In this document: positions 1 to 12,494 of the stretch, in pieces | How the letters are laid out: the number at the start of each line of letters is the position of its first letter | Numbering within the stretch: the stretch's first letter is position 1 | From: Begonia masoniana | Lineage: Eukaryota; Streptophyta; Magnoliopsida; Cucurbitales; Begoniaceae | Assembly: GCA_022432975.1 (NCBI GenBank) | Contig: CM039516.1 | Coordinates: 34,001,157-34,065,156 of the forward strand | Direction: 5' to 3' | Length of the DNA: 64,000 bases | Position numbers and translations under genes: made by a program | Notes under the pieces: model-generated | Told to the model about the DNA's origin: nothing | Seen by the model: only the letters and a program-made list of their open reading frames with translations | The model's database searches: none

Positions 1-1739
1 TTTTGTAGAGACTTCATTCTTTAATAGCTTGGAGGAGGATCCAAATGCAAGAAATAAAGATAAGCCAATGCATACAATTTATTGGCTTAATAACTCAACC
101 CCCGAGCTATTATTACATTTCATTCAATAACCCATTCATGGAGAAGATGTAACCCTAGCCGAGACATGAAACACAAATAGAGTGTCATGCACCTTTTTGA
201 AGTCTATATAATATTATATTTATGTATGGTCTTGATGTAAAAATTGGTAAAAAAAAAACACATTTTGGGACTGGAAAGTCAAATTACCTAATGTAGGCAT
301 GTCTAGGTTCTTGGCTTTATCAACTAGCCGAGTACCTTTTTCCTTTTGTCAGCAAGTCATGTGATGCTAATTTTTGGTGGTTGTGACTAATTTCTTAAGG
401 TTGTATTTAAACTATCCTTAAGGGCTGCCCTAGGCAACACATGATCAATAGATTGAAATCAATTTTAAAACCTTGAGCTTTCAAACCTCAATTGCTCGTG
501 TCTCCCTCGATGAGTCACATCCAATTGAGTACAGTATTTTTGGATTCCACTTTTGTAAGTGTGGACTCCATTTGTGTTGCATCATTCTCCATACTCTTCC
601 TTTAGAGGTGGAATCTTCAACAAGGTGTAGAAAACTCTAAAGAAGCAAGTTGGAGAGCTCTCTCTTCCAAGGAAGCCAAAGAACCCGAGAAGTGCAGTTG
701 TAGCATTCCTCGGACTAGCTTGCACTTAAATGTGCATAACTTTTTATCCTTATCGATTCTTCCCCTAATATTTGGAGGTCATTTCTACCACATCCTGAGC
801 TAAAAGCTGTCCAAATTTCAGCTTCATCTAAGCTAGAGAGATGGAGTTGTACTTGTGAGAAGTTCACCATTTTCTCGGCCAAAAACAAATTTTCAGGCGG
901 AGAACATTGTGAATGCTAACTTCCTTTCTCCTTCTTGACACATATCATTCTCATTGGGCTCATCCATTGAGAATTGAATCAGCTCATGTATAATTCTCAA
1001 GCTTCACAGAATTTCTTGACCGAGATTATAACATTTGATCACCATAGGCTGCATCACAATTGACAAGTTCGCCTAAAATAATTGTACAACTTTTTCATAG
1101 TAACATCCTCCTAAGTTGCATAAAACTGGTAATCCAACGTGCAAAAATAATTGCTTAGTGCCCAATGTTTGAGAACTAGAAAAGTCTACTCTCCTAGAAC
1201 ATATTATAGAGCGATTCTTATTATCTGTCTTGTAATTATTTTGATGAACATCTGTTCTAAACACTTGAGAGAAATATTTTGTTGTTTGACACCGTGGTCG
1301 AGGCGATTTATCTTGAGCTTGAGTTCCCTTCCATTTCAAAGTTAGTTTAGGAGCCCTTGATGGGATTAAAGCTCAAAAAGTGGAGTAAAAACTCGAAGAA
1401 ATTGAAGAACAAGGAATTTTGGCATTGACTGATCCAAATCAAAATTAGAACACTCATTTATAAAAAATTGAGGAGGGGAAGGCACATAGTCAAGCAAGGG
1501 GTATGATTTTTAGGTTGAGCGTTATTGGTTTTTGCTTTGTGGAGGTCAAAGAATACGTTGGAAAAGCAGAGTGTCACCAAAGCTGAAGGGAATTGCATGG
1601 AGCCTCTAGAGGATGTCCTAACCCCTAATATAAATGATACAATGGAAGCCTAAGAATTAAGTAAGGACAACCACCGCAAGATGCCCTGACTTGGTCTGAA
1701 GGCATCCACAAAACCCAAATTAAAGCATTTCAATTCTTT
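1..1739. other. Gene-free flank beyond the copia pol end
   Basis: I see no supported gene here. The minus-strand copia reading ends near 1740-1765, so part of this stretch may be the 3' untranslated or LTR portion of that element. On the plus strand there is a TATA-like run (TATTTAAAC near 402-410) followed by sequence resembling an LTR leader, but no TG...CA pair or target duplication could be fixed. Short open frames near 1073-1345 show no recognisable domain. Confidence 0.4.
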
Positions 1740-4157
1740 TACAAATCAAGCCGAATGAAACCTAATTGAATTCTAATGTTGTTAAAGTTCTTCTCATCTA
1801 AATGCTTTGTAAATATAAGTTTTTGGAATTTACGAAGTCTAAAGATATGTCACCTTGTTTAACATGTCTTTAGATGAAATTGGACCTAATCCCTTTGTGT
1901 TTGATATGCGAATGGTGGATAGGATTTTTAGAGATATTGATGGCACTATTTTATCACACATAATTAGAATTTTCTCATCAAATTGACCATAATTTTCCAA
2001 GGTATGTTTCAACCAAACCACTTCATCACAACAATTCCCAATAGTTATCTATTCACTTCCGGTCATTGAAAGAGCTACGAAGTTTTGTCTTTTAGAGGAC
2101 CATGAGACTAAGGTTCTCCAAAGAACTAACATGTTCTAATTGTACTTTTTCTATTACTTAAACTTCTAGCATAATCAAAGTCAATGTGTCCTGTCAAACT
2201 AAAAGAATTTTCTTTGAAATACCATAATTCTAAACTATAAATTCCACTAAAATATTTGAATATTCTTTTTACCGCATTTAAATGGGATTCTTTTGGACAC
2301 ACTTCGAATCTAGCACACAAACAAACACTAAAGAAAATATTTGGGCCTACTAGCCATTAAGTAAATGAGAGATCCAATCATACTTCTATATTTTTGTATG
2401 TCAAACATTTTCCACTTTCATCTTCATCCAATTTAATGGATGTGATTATTGGAATATGAGAAGATTTAGAGTTATTTATTCCAAATTTTTTTAGAAGCTC
2501 TAAGACATATTTTTCTGATTTAAGAAAATAGTTTTCTCAGATTGTTTAATTTGCAAACCAAGAAAGTGTCATGATTCTCTTATCATACTAATTTCAAATT
2601 CACTTTGCATTAACTCTACAAGTTTTATACAAAGTGAATCATTTGTTGCACCACAAATGACATCATCATCATAAATTTTCACAAAAAGGATAACATTACC
2701 CTTGAGTTTGGTGAACAAGGTAGAATTTATCTTTTCGATTTTAAAATCTCTTTCTAAAAGTAATTTACTCAACTTTTGATGCCAATCTCTAATTCCTTGC
2801 TTACGTCCATAAGTGCCTTGTTTAGCTTATAAATATAATCTAACTTATCATGAGCTTCAAATACCATGAGTTGCTCAACATAAACTTTTTACATATAAAT
2901 CCATTGAGAAAGACATTTTTTACATCAATTTGATAAAGAGTAAAGTTCTTGAAACAAGTAAATTCAAGTAAAATACAGACGAACTCTAAACGTGCTATTA
3001 GTGAAAAGGTTTCTTCAAAATCTATTCAATTTTCTTGATTATATACCCTTTGCAACTAATCTTGCATTGTTTCTCACAACAATACCATTATCTTCCAATT
3101 GATGCTTGAACAACCATTTTGCTCTAATTGTAAAGTGCTATTGAGTTTTCAAATCATTTCCACACATTTTTCCTTTAAATTGATTTAGTTTCTATTGCAT
3201 TGTCAGAACCCAATTTTCATCTATTTGGTCTTATCAAAGTTTTTATTCTCTATTTAAGAGATAAGGTAGTGTTAGCACAATCATTTCTAAGTGAAGATCT
3301 AGTCTTAATACCTAAGGTTGGATCACTTAGAATATCATCATTGGGCAACTATCGACATACCTCCAATCTTTGAGTCAGTCTTCACGATCATTCTCGATTG
3401 GAGTTGCAGGTGGGTTTTCTTAATATGAGCTCTTTTGATTAGCATGATCCCCCAAATTAAGTGTTTGTATTTCCTTCAAAGCTCATCACTTGACTCCTTT
3501 TTATTTTGAGATGAAATTGTCTCATCAAAAATAAGTCTGCTCCACAACTAGCCTAAAAATCTTATAATTTGTCTTTAAATCAAATTTACCTAAACTATTT
3601 TTTTAGAATAAAGAACTTGCATCTAAAAGACCTAAAATAGCTAATGTTGAGAATTTGATCATTCCATAGCTCGTAAGGGGTCTTTTCTAAGATAGGCTTA
3701 ATAGATACCTTATTTAGAACATAATATATCTTGGTAACAACTTCCAACCAAAATATTTTGGAAAGTTGTTCTCATTAAGTATAGTCTTAGCTAATTTTTG
3801 GAGTGATCAATTTTTTCGCTCAACAACTCATTTTCTTATGGATACGTGGTGAGTAGAAGTGATGTTCAATGTAATGTTTTGGAAAAATGAGCTAAAAGCT
3901 TCCATTATCAAATTCTCTACCAGGATGACTTTGAATTACAACAAGTGAGAGACGAGTCTCATTTTTCACTTTTTTCCTAAACCTAGAAAATATTTTGAAA
4001 GTTTCATTCTTTGTCATTAAGAAGACAAGTCATGTGAATCAATAGAAACCATCTACTGTTACTTAGGTTTAGAGTTTGCGACCTAGACTTGCGATCTTAG
4101 ATGGCCTAAAGAGATCCATATGAAGTAATCAAAATAGAATCCTCACATTGATTGATC
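1740..4157 (-). pseudogene. Copia integrase, reverse transcriptase and RNase H remnant
   Basis: Read on the minus strand, this segment begins with an integrase-like LLHMDLF stretch at about 4110 and continues through KTPYELW near 3665. It then gives reverse transcriptase sequence at 2772-2569, with YDDD where copia elements usually have YVDD, followed by an MCARF segment at 2320-2126 typical of the start of the RNase H region. RNase H continues through LKHTLENYGQ and CDK at 2021-1839 to a FTKHLDEK tail near 1790. Stops and frameshifts are frequent, so it cannot make a working polyprotein. The integrase is cut at 4157 by the AAACT insertion and resumes near 30728. Confidence 0.8.
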
Positions 4158-4162
4158 AAACT

Positions 4163-5513
4163 TGATTCACACAACCAAGATTATCAATAAATTAATCCTC
4201 ATGCTCGAATAAAAACATGTTTCGTGAATCATTAATAATATGAAAAAACGACAAGCCAAAAAAAAAAGGACTCGTGATTTCATATGAAAAAATGTTTCAA
4301 AATATTATCTTAGAAAACAATGAAATTCTAAACATAAAATTAACCCTAATTAGAATATGTCAAGCCAAAATTCTAAGTCGGTCACTAATCATAACCAAAG
4401 CCCAAGTAATCTGAAAAAGTCCAATAATGCGTTGCGCCCAAATTCTAAGTCCTGGTACCTAATCATAATATTTTATCACAAAATCAAATTTCAAATTCCA
4501 TACTTAAATATCAAATTTTTTATCTTAAAAATAACTCAAGAACGATTAAGTTAGAAGCCTAATTTGGGTCCAAAACAGGGCTTGAAACGACCCAATAACA
4601 ATTGGTTTAGAGTTTCAAATTGGGCCAAAAATAATCCCTTGCCACGACCCAAGTGGTTTGACCCATGGCTCAAGACTGGGTCTGGACCGCAGCGTAAGCA
4701 GGCTTGAGCTGCGACTCAGCATTTTTTGAGTCACGGTTTAACATCGTCTTCTCCGATGCCGTCCACTCTATTTCACCGGATATCCTCCATAACTTCTAGT
4801 GAAAGTGAAACTCAATGACCACCGTGTTTACAACACATTAACCCCCAATTGTTGCTCTTAAAAATCTAAGACCTAAGCCTTCATACCTCATTATAGCTAT
4901 TAAATAATAGAAACAGTTCGACTAGAGGGGCAAAACTTATGGGCTGATTAACATACCACTGGAAATCGCTCACTGCAATTGAACGGAGTTCATGGTATCC
5001 TATCTGAATCCACAAATCTGAATTTTTTCAGAAGTCAAGTTTCATAATTAACCACCGGATTCATACAAAATTTCTCAAGAAAAATGTCAATTTTTACATA
5101 CCTTATCTCAATATCTTCGTTTCCAACCACCACTGCAAAATTTCTAGCGAAACCATTTCTTCTCTTTCTCTGATTCGACTCTGGCTTGGAATTCCTACAA
5201 ACGTAATTGCACATTCATGCCAAACTTGAAATTATAAGTTTTAATCCTCAACAAAAGGCAAGGACATTTGCTCACCCTCGACTGATCAGATAAATCCTTC
5301 GACTTCGACCAAACTTCACCTTTCTGTTGGCTGGTTATTCCCATTTACTTCCAACAGTCAGCCTCCCTCAATAATTAGATGTTATGGTATTCCAAAAGGT
5401 GGGACGGTGTCAGTAGACATAGGGGAAAAACTTGTAACCACCCCCCTCACTAAATTTAAAAACAATTAATAAATTAATTAAAATTTTAAACCACTCCCCC
5501 CTTAAGCGCAACA
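4163..5513 (-). repeat. 3' LTR of gypsy element I
   Basis: This 1351-bp LTR matches 15817-16757 plus 30350-30722, which together are 1314 bp, over its whole length with moderate divergence. It is flanked on the left by target duplication AAACT. On its right lies the end of pol with a TTTTGAGGATGAAATT motif, a characteristic spacer before the 3' LTR in Tekay-type elements. Confidence 0.8.
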
Positions 5514-5520
5514 AAACTCT

Positions 5521-8500
5521 CAGCCATAACATTATTCCCCACTTGCGCAATTTCATCCTCAAAATTTAGAATAACTTCAAACAAATGGAGAATAGCTTAC
5601 CATCGTCTCAGGTTCAATTTTCCAAGTAGTTTCTCGTTTGTTCTGTTTCTTCCACTGAACTCAATGTAAGGGTATCTCATGATGACACAGAATTCAGATC
5701 TCACAATCTAATATATTTTCAAACTCCTCATAAGAAATATCTACATGGATAAACACATCAGTCTAGCTATGGGTCAATTCCTTTCTATAGCCACTGACAC
5801 GCGATTAAAAAAATCAAACAAACTGATAAACCTCGCACCAAAATGAATAACGCCACATCTCAGTAGGACTTGTAGAAAACAAAATCTTCAACCTCAAATT
5901 GGACCTCTCACCTCAGGAGATTTACTTAACTCTTTTACTGACACTGAACTCCTCTTAATCCATCTTTAATAACTTAAACCTTTCTTCGGCCTCAGCCAAG
6001 CCAAATGCCATCTATTCTACTTCTATAAACAGTCTCATAAGGTGAAACTTTAATACTAGTTTGAGAGTCATTTTACACAAACCTTTTCAACGGTCAATGA
6101 CTCACACAACTTTCGTCAAGACTAAAATAAATTATTTCAACATATTTTCTAGAATTTGAATCGACCTCTCAAACTATCTTTTGTCAAAGAAAGATACGTC
6201 ACACTCAAACTAAATTCAGTACCCTAAATTCTCTATAGGGCTCTCTAAAACTACGTAAATTTAGATTTTTCATCCAAAATATTAGAAGGAATAGTGTGAG
6301 GTCGAACAGAGTTCTCACATAACATTCACTTATCTTTACCATAAAATAACTCGTTATCACGTGAAAAAAAAGTGTGTAGATTTAGTCAATCAACCAGTGC
6401 AACCCAACAATGCAAAATATTTGCACAACTCTCAATTGTCTGATCCCAAAGTTCATAGTATCATAATCCATCTCCACTCTGGATTAGATAAACTTGTTAA
6501 AATGTAGTTGATTTCTGATGTTCCTTTAATTTGCAGACAAGAATCCAGCCACCTATTACAACTCATTTCGCTTTACTCTAAACAAGAAAATTGATGTTCA
6601 AATCCTGTGTATATATATATATAATCAAGAATAAATAGGAAAAATCAGTCTATAATATTCCAATAAAATTTCTTGTCTCAAATTCGAATCACTAGGCACC
6701 ACAATTTTGCCTCTCAAAAATAAAAATCCTTTGGCACTAACCTCCAAACGATCATGTTGTTCACCTTTTTATAAATTGACCAAGCCTTAACCTCATGATC
6801 AAACTTTTGCATTTTCTTAACATGTTGCAGAAACTACGGATTTGCCATTAAATTATTCACACAATCTGCCTTCTCGTCATCATGACATCCCACATCCCAG
6901 TCACCAATAACTAAAAATCTCCTCCAATTCTTAACAACAGACAAAGAAATAAAGCCTTGACACCTTCGACTTAAAGCACCTGCCATAAAATTGATCTTCC
7001 TAAGATGATATTTCAAAATATAATCATAATCCTCCACATATCCATCTTGTTAAGTGATGGAGTATGCCAATGATTATGATCCAAGAGATTTCAAATTTTG
7101 CGTCGTACAAATAACTCAGTCAAATTTTTAGTGCTAAATAATTACCACCAACTCGACCTCATGTGTTGAACTTACCTATATTCGACTAATAGAATGTACA
7201 ATACTATGCTTCATCATGTTTCGTCAATGCACATCAAAATCCAAATCTTATTGCATAAGCATAATCAACATTACAATAAATTTTTCTATAGCACTAATAA
7301 AAACAATGCATTTCCTCCTTTTATCTCCATGTCTTTAAAACCATCTATCACTTTTCATTCTAGTTAAATTTCATGTTTTCTTGTGAGCTACTGAAACAGC
7401 ACGACAGTAGGAAAAGAAATACTTTTAATGAAACAATAACATGACTACCTGAGCTCAAGGTATTCATAACCTCAATAATGTTGCTTAGTGGTTTCTAATC
7501 TAACACAGACACAACCATAGTTGGATCTAACAAAATATCAACCTAAAAATTGCATTTCTTCTTTTAACATACAACAGTTGACCTCAAATATCTATAATGG
7601 AATTCTCCGATAACTCATATGTTCATCATGAGTCTTAGTGTAAACGTTATATCATTGATAAAGATCACGACAAATTTATATGAACAAGGTCCAAAGACTA
7701 GGCTCTTCAAATACAACTCGACATTGGTCAATTCAAACAGGAGATTCCTAAAATCAAAATCTCCATAATGTGTTGATGAGTTTTCTTAGGAAAATTCTAC
7801 TCGCAAACTTTTTATCTAACGATAGTTCAAATTTAAATTAATAGGGGAAAAAAACAACGCAATCTCCCCAATAGATCGAACCACTCATTAAGCATTGATA
7901 ACATATATTTATTCTTAATCATCACTATGCATAAGAGAAGCAAACCATTATGTTTAGCAACAAGTACCAACATATTGAGAAATCTCATTATTTATATTCA
8001 ATGGTGTCTCCAATGCAAACAATTTAAAGTTTTCTACCACAACTTCAAAACAAGTGCAAATAGTGCAAGAACTAAGAGATGTCTTTTCCCAATTATCCAA
8101 TAACACATGTCCAATAAAATATAAAAGAACAGTCGTACTATCAACAGCACCTCGTTCAACCTAGTCATAGGTCTCAGAATATCCAGCTACATAAGCCTAT
8201 AAAGATACCCTCACCTTTTGTGCTTCTTTGCCATCATACTCATAGTAGACAGTTTTAAGTTATACTTCTTTTATACTCATCTAATCACATATCTCAATCA
8301 AACTTAACATATTGAACAACAATTAACACCTCTAAAAATAAACCCAACTCTATTCTTATATTACTAAAAGAACTAGTCAAACCTAGCATCAACACATGGA
8401 CCATCAGTAAAACTTCAGAAATAGAATTCAACTTTATATTTCAAGTGAGGAATAAATTTAAAACCTCTAATATTCTCTAAACTTTACGATTCCATCAATC

Positions 8501-9142
8501 ATACTAATCTAGAATGAATTTGTATTTTTCAAGTGCTTTTAAACTTTATCATTTTGTCACTTGTAACCAATCACCTTATTATACCATGTTGATTCAACAA
8601 ATTTCTACGAAATTCCAAAATCGTCAATTCCTCATGGACCACGTCATGATACACACCTATCATGTTCTATCTACTACTCATATTATACACCAAATTTTGT
8701 CTCAAATTTGATCAATTTCATACCTGACACCAAATAATAAAAGACTTTTATCATCACCTCAACATAATTTGTAGCAAAGTTATTTCTGCATTTAAATTTT
8801 ATTTCTTTACTTGACTAGTAAAACAGTGGCATTTCAACCTTATCATTACTCCACATAAACTATTGGACTCAGCCCATCTCCAAGCACCGGAAATTTTATA
8901 CTTTTAAATAATTTCTTAGAAAACTATCTCAATGCCTTGTACCCTATCTTCTTTAGGAAAAGATTATGTCCTTCAAGCAACAAAAGACAAATAAGTTATG
9001 ACTAAGCCATTTATGCACATATCCAATGTGCTCATCTAAGTAACATAAGAATTGTTTGTAAAGTCAAATCAAGTTTTAGCACAATATCCTTGAGCACGGT
9101 ATTTTTCAATCTCTCGTGTATTATCATATTATCTATCTTAGA
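5521..9142 (-). pseudogene. Degenerate gypsy pol with chromodomain-like C terminus
   Basis: On the minus strand the open frame ending with a stop at 5577-5579 gives a QWKKQNKRETTW segment followed by KIEPETM, a chromodomain-like C terminus as found in Tekay/Del chromoviruses. At 7037-6834 there is an EDYDYILKYH segment followed by AGALSRR, matching the end of gypsy RNase H. At about 7700-7600 reverse transcriptase is recognisable in changing frames, with FINDI where FIDDI is expected, so one catalytic aspartate codon is altered. Integrase should lie between 5650 and 6800 but is badly decayed. The reading upstream is cut at 9142 by the nested copia element. Confidence 0.7.
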
Positions 9143-9147
9143 GATAG

Positions 9148-9398
9148 TGTTGAAAAAACAGAAATCGAAACAGAAATTGAAAAACGAGAAAATAGTGGAC
9201 ACCAATGATTTACGTGGAAACCCAAAAGGGAAAAAACCACGGGGAGAGGAGAAATCACTAAAAATTAAAGGTACAATGAGTTTTGCGATTCAAGCATATA
9301 TTTATAGGTAGGCAAAAAACCCTAGGCATAATGAGATTCATAACATGGGCTGAACCGGCCTGGCCCAAACAGAATTTGGGTCACACCAAATTCTAACA
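9148..9398 (-). repeat. 3' LTR of the non-autonomous copia element
   Basis: This 251-bp repeat matches 12242-12489 with a few differences. Minus-strand termini are TGTTAGAATT and TCAACA, the canonical TG...CA ends. The purine tract AAGGTGGAGAT lies immediately internal to it. Confidence 0.9.
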
Positions 9399-9585
9399 AT
9401 CTCCACCTTGACACGAATTCCATATAAGAGATCCAACGGGCTACTCGGCCCAAACAAAGCGAATCCAGAATACTGAACTCTGAAAAATCTCCACCTTCGA
9501 AATTCCGGTGCAAGAAAACAAATCTGCAAAACTCTAATTTAAAAAAAAAAACCTCCTCTACCACAAAGGGCCCAGATGGGCCAAC

Positions 9586-11214
9586 TCAGTATCCGATACC
9601 GTTCAAGTTTAAGCCTCGCTTAAACTTGAAATACTTATTTGAGAAGAAATCGTATCTCCTCCTCCATGGTATCACTGAACTATCAGGATTGTCGCAACGA
9701 ATTGCATCTGAACATGTTGAAGATTCTACACAGGAATCGTTAACTTCAAACACATTCAATGCATAACCCATAGTTTCATTATATCGTCTCGGAGTATTAA
9801 CCTTCCACATAGTCTTGCTTTTGACGATACCATTCTGTCGTGAAACTGAAAATGATGACTGAACATCTGTAATAGGCTGACTCACCGGCTCTGATGTTCC
9901 CTCAGATCCCAACCTGAACTTCACCCGAGAACCTGACTTCTTCCGAGTCTTCTCAACATTTCTCTTAAAAGGTGAATTCACAAACTTTGCAGCCTTGTTA
10001 ATATCAGAATCAAACATAGATGCACTAGCGACAGCGACATCACCTGTAACTGTAGAGCCCTGCAGAACATATAAACTAGCAGTTTTTCTAAGCCCTTTCA
10101 TCACGACAAGAGAACCTTTGCTGACCTTCACAACTCCACCTTCACCAGTGTACTTGTACCCTTTAGAATCAAGAGTACTCAAAGAGATCAGATTTCTCTT
10201 CATGTCAGGGACGTGCCTCACATTGGCAAGTGTCTGAATGGCTCCATCGAACATCTTAATCTTGACCGTACCAATGCCAGCAATTATACAAGATACGTTA
10301 TTTCCCATCAACACAGCACCTCTAGAAATCGTTTCATATGTTGAAAACAAGTCCCGATTAGGACACATATGAAACGTGCAGTCAGAATCAAGAATCCACT
10401 CCTCGCTCTGATTCGAAACCACGTTATATGCAACGAGGAGTTCACCATCCATGTGATTTTCAGCAACATCAGCTTCGCCAGTCTTCTCAGGTTGTTTTCC
10501 CATCTGATTATCATTAGCTTTCTTGTTCTTATTCTGCAGTTTATAACAATCATCAATAATATGACCTTTCTTCTTGCAGTACTTACATGTCTTATCCTTG
10601 TTATTCTTGGATTTCGACCTGCTTCGATTATACCCACTAGTATTCTTCTCATGCGGTCTTCCCCGCACAACAAGGCCCTCACCTTTAGCATCTGAGCCAC
10701 CAATAAGCTTATCCATCTTCTCCTTAGAGAATAAAGCATCATAAACCTCATCTAGAGTTAAAGAATCACAACTGTATAAAATAGTATCTCTAAAAGTAGC
10801 ATACGAAGTAGGCAGCGAACACAGCAAAATCAAACATAAATCCTCTTCGTCGTACTTAACTTCCATGGATTCCAAATCAGAGACAATTTCTTTAAAAACA
10901 GTTAAGTGATCATCTAGAGACGTACCGTCTGCCATACGATGAGAATATAGACGCTGTTTCAGATGTAGTTTGTTAGTCAGGGATTTAGTCATACACAACT
11001 GCTCCAATCTCAACCAAAGTGCCGCAGCGGTTTTTTGCTTCAAACAATCTTGAAGAATCTGATTTGACAGATGCAAATGAATATGAGATAAGACTTTTCG
11101 ATCCTTACGCTGTTTCTCCTCAGCAGTCCATGATGACGGCATCATTGCAATGCCCAACAATGCATCGTCTAAATCTATTTGTGCCAAAATTGCCCGCATC
11201 TTAACCTGCCACAA
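9586..11214 (-). pseudogene. Copia gag-protease fusion reading, 542 codons, early nonsense upstream
   Basis: The open reading begins at WQVKM and contains a copia gag (UBN2-type) domain over roughly residues 1-180. A CCHC zinc knuckle with spacing C-x2-C-x4-H-x4-C follows near residues 210-225 (CKYCKKKGHIIDDC). A protease region reads LDSDCTFHMCPNR, where copia elements normally have D-S-G, so the third active-site residue is changed. The pre-integrase LYVLQG segment ends near residue 390. The next segment resembles the linker before reverse transcriptase (PRRYNETMGYALNV), so the integrase was lost by an in-frame internal deletion. The likely original start is ATG at 11266-11268, but codon 13 (11230-11232) is TGA, probably a former CGA. 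Whether the 542-codon form is translated is unknown. Confidence 0.85.
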
Positions 11215-11268
11215 TGAAAATCTGGTATTTCAATCCAGCAGCGGAATGTCGTATTTTAACGATGCCAT

Positions 11269-12227
11269 CTCTCAAAAAAATTCAGAATAAATCTTTTAAA
11301 ATATTCTGAACCAATAGAAAAATCGCCCAACAAATAGATAAATTTCTAATCAATAATTCAGCCAGCCACACAAATTTCAATATCAGAATTCCTAATAATA
11401 TCTCCACCCGAAAATTACTCCAAAAATAACAGCAAATAATATCTCAACTCTCCAGTTTCAGAAACCCAATATTTCACTGACAAAAATTTCAGAATATAAT
11501 CCCAAAAATAATCAGATTTCCAGCGCCCAATAATCAAATACGCAGAATTCTGAAAAAAAAAAACCAGTGAAAAATATCAAAAAATACCAAAAATTGAACA
11601 AAGTTGAATACTGCTCGGGGGGTTGCTGAACGGAGTACCAAAAATACCAAAAATTTGAATAAGTTTGCTGCTCGGAATCAATATGCAGAATTCTGTATGA
11701 AAAATACCAAAAAATAGAATGAGCTGAGAGTGCTGCTTGGAGGTTGCTGAACGGAGATGGTTTGCTGACAGAGGACGGCGGCTAGGGCTCGGCGACGGAG
11801 GCGCGGAGGCGCGGCGTTCGCGGCGAGCAGAATGGAGCGCGGAGGCGCGGCGTTCGCGGCGACGTTCTGTCTCTGTCGCTTCGCGTCGGAGCTGCGGGCT
11901 CGGGCAGAACAGAATAGGCTCTTCTGTTCTCTGACCCGCGCGCGGCTTTGAGTGGCGGCAGAGTCTGTGCGCGCGATGGCGAAGTTCGCGGGCGGCTTAG
12001 GTCGCGGCGGCGTTCTCCTCTTCTCCTCTGTCGAAGAAGAAGAACAGAATCGAATACTTGTTCTGTTTCTTCACACAGGAAAAACAGAAAAGAAAAAATA
12101 AATTTCTTTTCTTTTTTTTTTCTATTTTCTTCTTTCTCAAAATTTCAATGAAATTGAAAACCCAAAACAAAAACGTTCGATACTTTCGAAAAATCAAAAA
12201 CTTGATTTCCGAAAAAACTTTCAACTC
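11269..12227 (-). other. Long 5' leader of the copia element with a GC-rich block
   Basis: This 960-bp stretch lies between the primer site and the start of gag. From about 11560 to 11750 the phrase AAAAATACCAAAAA recurs several times with short spacers. From about 11750 to 12030 it becomes strongly GC-rich and carries a repeated GGCGCGGCGTTCGCGGCG unit about 36 bp apart (near 11807 and 11843), unlike its AT-rich surroundings. Open frames here on either strand are low-complexity Arg-rich and have no recognisable domain. Confidence 0.6.
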
Positions 12228-12239
12228 GCTCTGATTCCA
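12228..12239 (-). promoter_or_regulatory. Primer-binding site of the copia element
   Basis: The minus strand reads TGGAATCAGAGC two bases inside the 5' LTR, one mismatch from TGGTATCAGAGC, the complement of the 3' end of plant initiator tRNA-Met. Confidence 0.8.
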
Positions 12240-12241
12240 AT

Positions 12242-12489
12242 TGTTGAAAAACAGAAATCGAAACAGAAATAGGAAAAACAAAATAGTGGACACCAAAGAT
12301 TTACGTGGAAACCCAAAAGGGAAAAAACCACGGGGAGAGGAGAAATCACTAAAAATCAAAGGTACAATGAGTTTTGCGATTCAAGCATATATTTATAGGT
12401 AAACAAAAAACCCTAGGTATAATGAGATTCATAACATGGGCCGAACCGGCCTGGCCCAAACAGAATTCGGGTCACACCAAATTCTAACA
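12242..12489 (-). repeat. 5' LTR of the non-autonomous copia element
   Basis: This 248-bp LTR is nearly the same as 9148-9398, including the termini. The target duplication GATAG follows at 12490-12494. It would carry the promoter for this element. Confidence 0.9.
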
Positions 12490-12494
12490 GATAG

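Larger units (their letters stand above)
9148..12489 (-). mobile_element. Complete non-autonomous Ty1/copia element
   Basis: This 3342-bp element has LTRs of about 250 bp (9148-9398 and 12242-12489) with TGTTAGAA...TTCAACA termini on the minus strand. It has a perfect target duplication GATAG (9143-9147, 12490-12494), a primer site at 12228-12239 and a purine-rich tract beside the 3' LTR (AAGGTGGAGAT, at about 9399-9409). It keeps one gag-protease reading but lacks integrase, most reverse transcriptase and RNase H. It is therefore an internal-deletion derivative that would need enzymes from a related copia element. It is inserted in the pol/gag region of gypsy element I. Confidence 0.9.

Noticed and set aside
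1073..1345. Short open frames on both strands
   Set aside because: No recognisable motif, no splice or start context that stands out, and they overlap each other.
9995..10695. Plus- and minus-strand frames overlapping the copia gag
   Set aside because: They are shadows of the 542-codon reading in other frames.
11737..12359. Arg-rich and Phe-rich frames in the copia leader
   Set aside because: They come from the GC-rich and poly-T parts of the leader and show no domain.
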